Positions 6,159 to 9,424 of a stretch of DNA of 9,424 nt are shown piece after piece. Position numbers and translations under genes: made by a program. Below the pieces are notes generated by a model that was not told where the DNA came from, made no database searches, and saw only the letters and a list, made by a program, of their open reading frames with translations. This DNA is from Lachnospiraceae bacterium (GTDB taxonomy: Bacteria > Bacillota_A > Clostridia > Lachnospirales > Lachnospiraceae). Position 1 is the stretch's first letter; each line of letters begins with the position of its first letter. The stretch covers positions 1 to 9,424 of the forward strand of contig VSNT01000137.1 of the NCBI GenBank assembly GCA_009774465.1. Reading direction: 5' to 3'.

Positions 6159-7205
6159 ATGTTGTTTCATGTTTATGGGAGTAATGCAGTTTATCAATGG
6201 ATTGCCATGCTGGCAGTGCTGGCAGGACTTATTCTTTTAAATGAGTTTTCCAGACGGACCAAATGGGGAGGATTATTTATGTTCGGTATTGTACCGGCAG
6301 TTCTTACGATTTATTTTGTTGTAATTGCAGTTGCAGCAAAAAGTGGTGCAGGCTGGGCGCTTGGAAACCAGACCTACCTTTATATGAATGGGTGGTTTCA
6401 CTATGCCAAGCTGTATGCTTCACTGGCGGGATGTATTGGATTTATGATGATCAAATATAAGTGGGGAATTGGAAAAACCCACTGGTTTAAGGCATATCCT
6501 TTTGTGATTGTGGCAATTAATATTTTAATTGCTGTTGCAAGCGATTTTGAATCAGCCATTAACGGATGGTATTCCTGGTGGTTATCCTCTGAGGATGTAT
6601 GGCTTTACGGAGGATGGCATAATATTATGAACGGGATTGCCGGCATCTTAAATATTTTCTGTATGACTGGCTGGTGGGCTGTTTATTCCTCTAAGGATAA
6701 GAAGGATATGATCTGGCCGGATATGATCTGGGTATATATTCTTGTGTATGATGTATGGAATTTTGCCTATACCTACAATTGCCTGCCTACCCACACATGG
6801 TACTGTGGCGTGGCACTTTTGCTGGCTCCCACCATTGCAGCGCTTTTATGGAATAAGGGCGGTTGGATTATGAACCGTGCCAACACACTTTGTATCTGGT
6901 GTATGTTTGCACAGGTATTCCCGTTATTCCAGGAGACGCTTTCGGACGGAACTGCCGCATTCCCCTGGGCAACCCTTCCCAAGCAGTATAAAGATGGAAC
7001 TTTAAACGGTATTTTGGCAGGGGGAAATGCAAATGCGGATCCTACAATGATGACTATCGTAAGTGCGGCGGCTCTAATTGTAAATGTAATTGCGCTGGCT
7101 TACATTATTTACAAGTCGGTTCAGAATAAAAAGAATCCTTATACCGGAGAAGTATTTACTGAATTTAAGTATTATAAGGACGCGAAGGCAAGAGCAGAAA
7201 TTTAG
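6159..7205 (+). CDS. tryptophan-rich polytopic membrane protein of unknown function, between hypA and hypB
   Basis: A 348-residue integral membrane protein with eight or nine predicted helices, roughly at 9-29, 38-60, 80-98, 111-129, 150-176, 187-207, 214-231, 240-258 and 297-318, and a charged C-terminal tail. Tryptophan is strikingly common: 21 of 348 residues (6%). Possible ligand residues lie in or next to helices: His81, GGWHNIMNG (His154), PTHTWYC (His212, Cys216) and a CIWC motif (C245, C248) inside a helix. I do not recognise a characterised family; it may be one catalogued as a domain of unknown function (DUF5692 comes to mind, from memory only). I start at the ATG at 6159, with AGGAAGGGAG upstream; the frame otherwise runs back into hypA. 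Gaps of 19 and 15 bases to hypA and hypB imply co-translation and a nickel-related role, perhaps transport or a membrane metalloenzyme. This role is inference. Confidence 0.9.
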   Translation: MLFHVYGSNAVYQWIAMLAVLAGLILLNEFSRRTKWGGLFMFGIVPAVLTIYFVVIAVAAKSGAGWALGNQTYLYMNGWFHYAKLYASLAGCIGFMMIKYKWGIGKTHWFKAYPFVIVAINILIAVASDFESAINGWYSWWLSSEDVWLYGGWHNIMNGIAGILNIFCMTGWWAVYSSKDKKDMIWPDMIWVYILVYDVWNFAYTYNCLPTHTWYCGVALLLAPTIAALLWNKGGWIMNRANTLCIWCMFAQVFPLFQETLSDGTAAFPWATLPKQYKDGTLNGILAGGNANADPTMMTIVSAAALIVNVIALAYIIYKSVQNKKNPYTGEVFTEFKYYKDAKARAEI

Positions 7206-7220
7206 AAGGAGAATCATTAT

Positions 7221-7892
7221 ATGGATTCCATGAAAATCATTGAAGTAAAGCAGAGCATTTTTGCAGATAATAATGCAGATGCGGATAAGCTGCGAAGCAG
7301 GTTAAGGGAGGAGAAAACATTTCTTCTCAATTTGATGTCTTCTCCGGGAAGCGGCAAGACCACTACTTTAGTGCGCACGATTAATGCATTAAGCGATAAG
7401 CTTCGCATTGGTGTGATGGAGGCGGATATAGATTCTGATGTGGATGCATGGACGATAGCAGAAAAGACACCGGCAAAGACCATACAGCTTCATACCGGCG
7501 GCATGTGTCATCTGGATGCGGATATGACAAGGCAGGGATTAAAGGAGCTTGGGACGGAAGGAATAGATCTGGCGATTTTGGAGAATGTAGGAAATCTGGT
7601 GTGCCCGGCAGAATTTGATACGGGAGCGTCGAAGAATGTTATGATTCTTTCGGTGCCGGAAGGGCATGATAAGCCTCTTAAGTATCCGTTAATTTTTACT
7701 GTATGCGACGCACTGATTATCAATAAAATTGATGTGCTTCCCTATTTTGATTTTGATATGGATAAGGTCAGAGAATATGCAAAAATGCGCAATCCAAAGC
7801 TTAAAATATTCCCCATCTGTGCCAAAACAGGCGAGGGGATGGAAGCATGGTGTGATTGGCTTTACGAGGAAGTAATGGAATGGAATAAGTGA
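7221..7892 (+). CDS. hypB: nickel incorporation GTPase HypB
   Basis: A 223-residue SIMIBI-class GTPase that passes Ni2+ to the HypA/client complex in a GTP-dependent way. Visible motifs are the P-loop SPGSGKTT (41-48), the G-domain metal site residues Cys96 and His97 in HTGGMCHLDA, Cys128 in ENVGNLVCPAEFDTGA, and the guanine-specificity motif NKID (168-171). There is no N-terminal CxxCGC high-affinity nickel site and no histidine-rich stretch, so only the G-domain site can bind metal. The switch region reads EADIDSDVDAWTI where classical HypB has GD and T-x-x-DA, suggesting a divergent subfamily. AGAAGGAGA is 8 bases before the ATG. The membrane protein ends 15 bases upstream and the aldo/keto reductase starts 33 bases downstream. 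No hypC, D, E or F is nearby. Confidence 0.94.
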   Translation: MDSMKIIEVKQSIFADNNADADKLRSRLREEKTFLLNLMSSPGSGKTTTLVRTINALSDKLRIGVMEADIDSDVDAWTIAEKTPAKTIQLHTGGMCHLDADMTRQGLKELGTEGIDLAILENVGNLVCPAEFDTGASKNVMILSVPEGHDKPLKYPLIFTVCDALIINKIDVLPYFDFDMDKVREYAKMRNPKLKIFPICAKTGEGMEAWCDWLYEEVMEWNK

Positions 7893-7925
7893 AATGGAAG
7901 TATATTTTTAAGGAGCAGCAGAAAG

Positions 7926-8807
7926 ATGGAGTATATTAATATTGCACCGGGAATGGATTTTTCAAGGATCATCCAGGGCTTTTGGAGACTGGAAAAGTGG
8001 AATTTTTCTGACAAAGAGCTGAGAGAATTTCTGGACGGATGCCTTGAAAGAGGAGTAAATACCTTTGATACTGCAGAAATCTATGGAGAAAGTGAAAGTC
8101 TTCTTGGAAAGGTTCTGCCGGAGCTGAAAAGAAGTGATTATAAGCTGGTAACCAAGACGGGAATTAATTTAAAGAAGACAGCAGGCGGTGTGTTTGGTTA
8201 CTATGACACGCGCTATAAACATATCATTGAAGCCTGCAAGGCAAGCATCCGGCGTCTTAACTGTGAATATATTGATCTTTATCTGATTCATAGAGAAGAT
8301 CCACTGCTTGATCCTGAGGAAGCGGCCGATGCTTTTAAGGAATTAAAACGCCAGGGACTGATTCGGGAGGCCGGAGTTTCCAATTTTGATCCTTTCAAAT
8401 TTCAGGCGCTAAATGAGCATATGAATGGAGAATTAAGAACAAATCAGATCGAATGGAATCCCTGCTGCTTTGAACATTTTGAATCAGGGATGATGGATCT
8501 TTTAACAGCCAGAAAAATTCATCCTATGATCTGGTCGCCTTTGGCAGGGGGACGTCTTTTTACAGGTGAGGAAGAAGTTTATGTTAAAGCAAGAGAAAAA
8601 TTTTCCAAGATTGCAAAAGAAAAAGGGATTTCAGTTGAAACCCTGGTATATGCATGGATTATGTATCATCCTGTTGGGGCGATGCCTTTAGTGGGAAGCA
8701 GCAGGCTTGACCGGCTTGATAATGCTGTCGCTGCTCTTTCCGTGGAATTAGAGCATGTGGAGTGGTATGAATTGTACGTGGCCAGCGGACAGAAAATTTT
8801 AAGATAA
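7926..8807 (+). CDS. aldo/keto reductase, YdhF-like
   Basis: A 293-residue NAD(P)H-dependent oxidoreductase of the TIM-barrel AKR superfamily, which reduces aldehydes or ketones. The catalytic tetrad is complete: Asp48 and Tyr53 (FDTAEIYG), Lys77 (LVTKTGI) and His122 (YLIHREDP). Cofactor-binding features include GVSNF (150-154) and LVGSSR (255-260). The opening (IAPGMDFSRIIQGFWRL), HREDPLLDPEEAADAFK and AWSPLAGGRLF-like stretches closely resemble what I recall of E. coli YdhF, whose substrate is not well defined. AAGGAG lies 10 bases before the ATG. It is the last gene of the operon, directly before a terminator, so it is co-expressed with the hyp genes. Whether it shares a pathway with them or simply rides along is unclear. 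Confidence 0.92.
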   Translation: MEYINIAPGMDFSRIIQGFWRLEKWNFSDKELREFLDGCLERGVNTFDTAEIYGESESLLGKVLPELKRSDYKLVTKTGINLKKTAGGVFGYYDTRYKHIIEACKASIRRLNCEYIDLYLIHREDPLLDPEEAADAFKELKRQGLIREAGVSNFDPFKFQALNEHMNGELRTNQIEWNPCCFEHFESGMMDLLTARKIHPMIWSPLAGGRLFTGEEEVYVKAREKFSKIAKEKGISVETLVYAWIMYHPVGAMPLVGSSRLDRLDNAVAALSVELEHVEWYELYVASGQKILR

Positions 8808-8814
8808 GAAATAT

Positions 8815-8857
8815 CGGATGCATTGAATCTTTTAAGGGTTAGATGCATCCGTTTTTC
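8815..8857 (+). terminator. rho-independent terminator of the flavoprotein/hyp/AKR operon
   Basis: CGGATGCAT (8815-8823) pairs perfectly with ATGCATCCG (8843-8851), and the inner bases allow a few more pairs; TTTTTC follows at once. It begins 7 bases after the aldo/keto reductase stop. Confidence 0.85.
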
Positions 8858-8871
8858 AATTAGTGGTATTC

Positions 8872-8910
8872 AAAAAAAGCGGATGTTTAATGTATTTTAC
8901 CACCGCTCTT
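8872..8910 (-). terminator. probable terminator of the acylphosphatase gene
   Basis: On the minus strand AAGAGCGG (8910-8903) can pair with CCGCTTTT (8882-8875), including one G-T pair, with a loop of about 20 bases and a run of seven T (8878-8872). The 5' arm lies in the last codons of the gene. The large loop makes it weaker than the facing terminator at 8815-8857. Confidence 0.45.
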
Positions 8911-9181
8911 TGAATTTACGTTCTGCTTTAACCAGTGGAATCATTTCTTCCTCCATTTTTTCAATTGAAATAAAGGGCCTTTGATAAAGCATTGTAAGAA
9001 GCCTTTGAATCTGTGCTTCTGTTCCCTGCACTTCCATTTCTACGCTTCCGTCCCATTCGTTTTTTACCCAGCCGGTCAGTCCGATTTCCATTGCGCCATA
9101 GCAGGCGCTGTATCGGAAACCGACTCCCTGAACTCTTCCATAGAATTTTATGTGTTTGCGTATGATCTCATTTTTATGCAT
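8897..9181 (-). CDS. acyP: acylphosphatase
   Basis: A 94-residue cytosolic enzyme of normal family size that hydrolyses acyl phosphates such as acetyl phosphate or carbamoyl phosphate. The phosphate-binding loop GRVQGVGFRYSA holds the catalytic Arg23; the second signature GLTGWVKNEWDGSVEMEVQG holds the catalytic Asn41. The frame extends 19 codons further upstream to an ATG at 9238, but I chose the ATG at 9181 because AAGGGA precedes it by 9 bases and the likely promoter -10 lies inside the extension. HypF carries a related N-terminal domain, but this protein ends after one complete domain and is a stand-alone enzyme. It converges on the hyp operon, so it is not part of it. Confidence 0.93.
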   Translation of the reverse strand: MHKNEIIRKHIKFYGRVQGVGFRYSACYGAMEIGLTGWVKNEWDGSVEMEVQGTEAQIQRLLTMLYQRPFISIEKMEEEMIPLVKAERKFKERW

Positions 9182-9224
9182 TTTGCTGATTCCCTTACGA
9201 TTTAAGATGGATTGCTGTGAGTTT

Positions 9225-9233
9225 ATTATATCA
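9225..9233 (-). promoter_or_regulatory. extended -10 promoter of acyP
   Basis: Read on the minus strand, 9233-9225 is TGATATAAT, a perfect extended -10. The -35 region is poor, which extended -10 promoters tolerate. Transcription would start near 9218, about 37 bases before the chosen start codon. Confidence 0.5.
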
Positions 9234-9242
9234 TTCATTTGT

Positions 9243-9271
9243 TTGACAGGGAAGAAAGATGTAAGTATGCT
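9243..9271 (+). promoter_or_regulatory. forward promoter candidate 1 for the gene beyond the window
   Basis: A perfect TTGACA (9243-9248) is 17 bases from TATGCT (9266-9271), which matches TATAAT at 4 of 6 positions. The -10 overlaps the left arm of the 13-bp inverted repeat at 9267-9297, so a protein bound there could block this promoter. Confidence 0.4.
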
Positions 9272-9297
9272 TCACGGAAATCAATTCCGTGAAGCAT
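9267..9297. repeat. perfect 13-bp inverted repeat with 5-base loop
   Basis: ATGCTTCACGGAA (9267-9279) and TTCCGTGAAGCAT (9285-9297) are exact complements. No T-tract follows on either strand, so terminator function is doubtful. It lies between two forward promoter candidates and close to the acyP promoter, which suits an operator or an RNA leader hairpin. Confidence 0.7.
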
Positions 9298-9329
9298 GAA
9301 AGAAAAAAGTGGTAATTTTTCCTGGGGTA

Positions 9330-9338
9330 TGCTATAAT
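9330..9338 (+). promoter_or_regulatory. forward promoter candidate 2 (extended -10)
   Basis: TGCTATAAT is a perfect extended -10. A weak -35 (TGGTAA, 9310-9315) lies 17 bases upstream. Transcription would begin near 9345 with a leader of about 80 bases reaching the end of the window. Confidence 0.55.
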
Positions 9339-9415
9339 CATAAAATGACTGCGACTATGTCCGAATTTGTGCAGGTAAATAGTGTAAAAAATAAATTTTA
9401 AGAACATATGATTTT

Positions 9416-9423
9416 AAGGAGGA
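9416..9423 (+). promoter_or_regulatory. ribosome binding site of a gene starting beyond the window
   Basis: AAGGAGGA is a near-perfect Shine-Dalgarno sequence at the very end of the window. With the promoters upstream, it implies a plus-strand gene whose start codon lies within about 10 bases past 9424. Its identity is unknown. Confidence 0.7.
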
Positions 9424-9424
9424 T

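Noticed and set aside
8897..9181. Acylphosphatase as a HypF fragment, given hypA and hypB nearby
   Set aside because: It is a full-length single domain with its own promoter and stop, on the opposite strand and convergent with the hyp operon.
9345..9401. 18-codon open frame (MTATMSEF...) in the leader at the right end
   Set aside because: It would start at the predicted transcript start with no ribosome binding site; no amino acid bias typical of an attenuator peptide.

Overview
The window looks like chromosomal DNA from a spore-forming, low-to-moderate GC Firmicute, most likely a clostridial anaerobe of the Lachnospiraceae type. Three things point there: an alpha/beta-type small acid-soluble spore protein, AGGAGG-type ribosome binding sites with sigma-A-like promoters, and a large iron-sulfur flavoprotein typical of strict anaerobes. 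The genus is my inference. No tRNA, rRNA, CRISPR array, insertion sequence or phage gene is visible, and no gene-free stretch exceeds 300 bases.

Left part (1-2190): a promoter precedes three same-strand genes: a DJ-1/PfpI-family protein, a two-CBS-domain protein and the transcript cleavage factor GreA. A leader with a 12-bp stem-loop then leads to the spore protein gene, which ends at a strong terminator. A small membrane protein resembling an ECF transporter substrate-binding (S) subunit lies on the minus strand.

Central part (2756-8857): a divergent intergenic region holds one promoter for each direction and an unexplained 11-bp long-range inverted repeat. The plus-strand promoter drives five closely spaced genes ending at a terminator: a 908-residue flavoprotein (wHTH-like region, CxC cysteine domain, ferredoxin, GltD-like FAD/NAD(P) module, ferredoxin), hypA, a tryptophan-rich polytopic membrane protein of unknown function, hypB and a YdhF-like aldo/keto reductase. 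HypA and HypB are nickel-insertion proteins, but no hydrogenase, urease, CO dehydrogenase or HypC-F gene is in the window. The membrane protein sits exactly between the two nickel chaperones and is co-transcribed with a multi-cluster electron-transfer protein. It is the best candidate here for an undescribed system: a nickel-linked membrane redox or transport module.

Right part (8858-9424): a convergent stand-alone acylphosphatase on the minus strand, then an intergenic region with two forward promoters, a perfect 13-bp inverted repeat and a Shine-Dalgarno sequence for a gene that begins just beyond the window.
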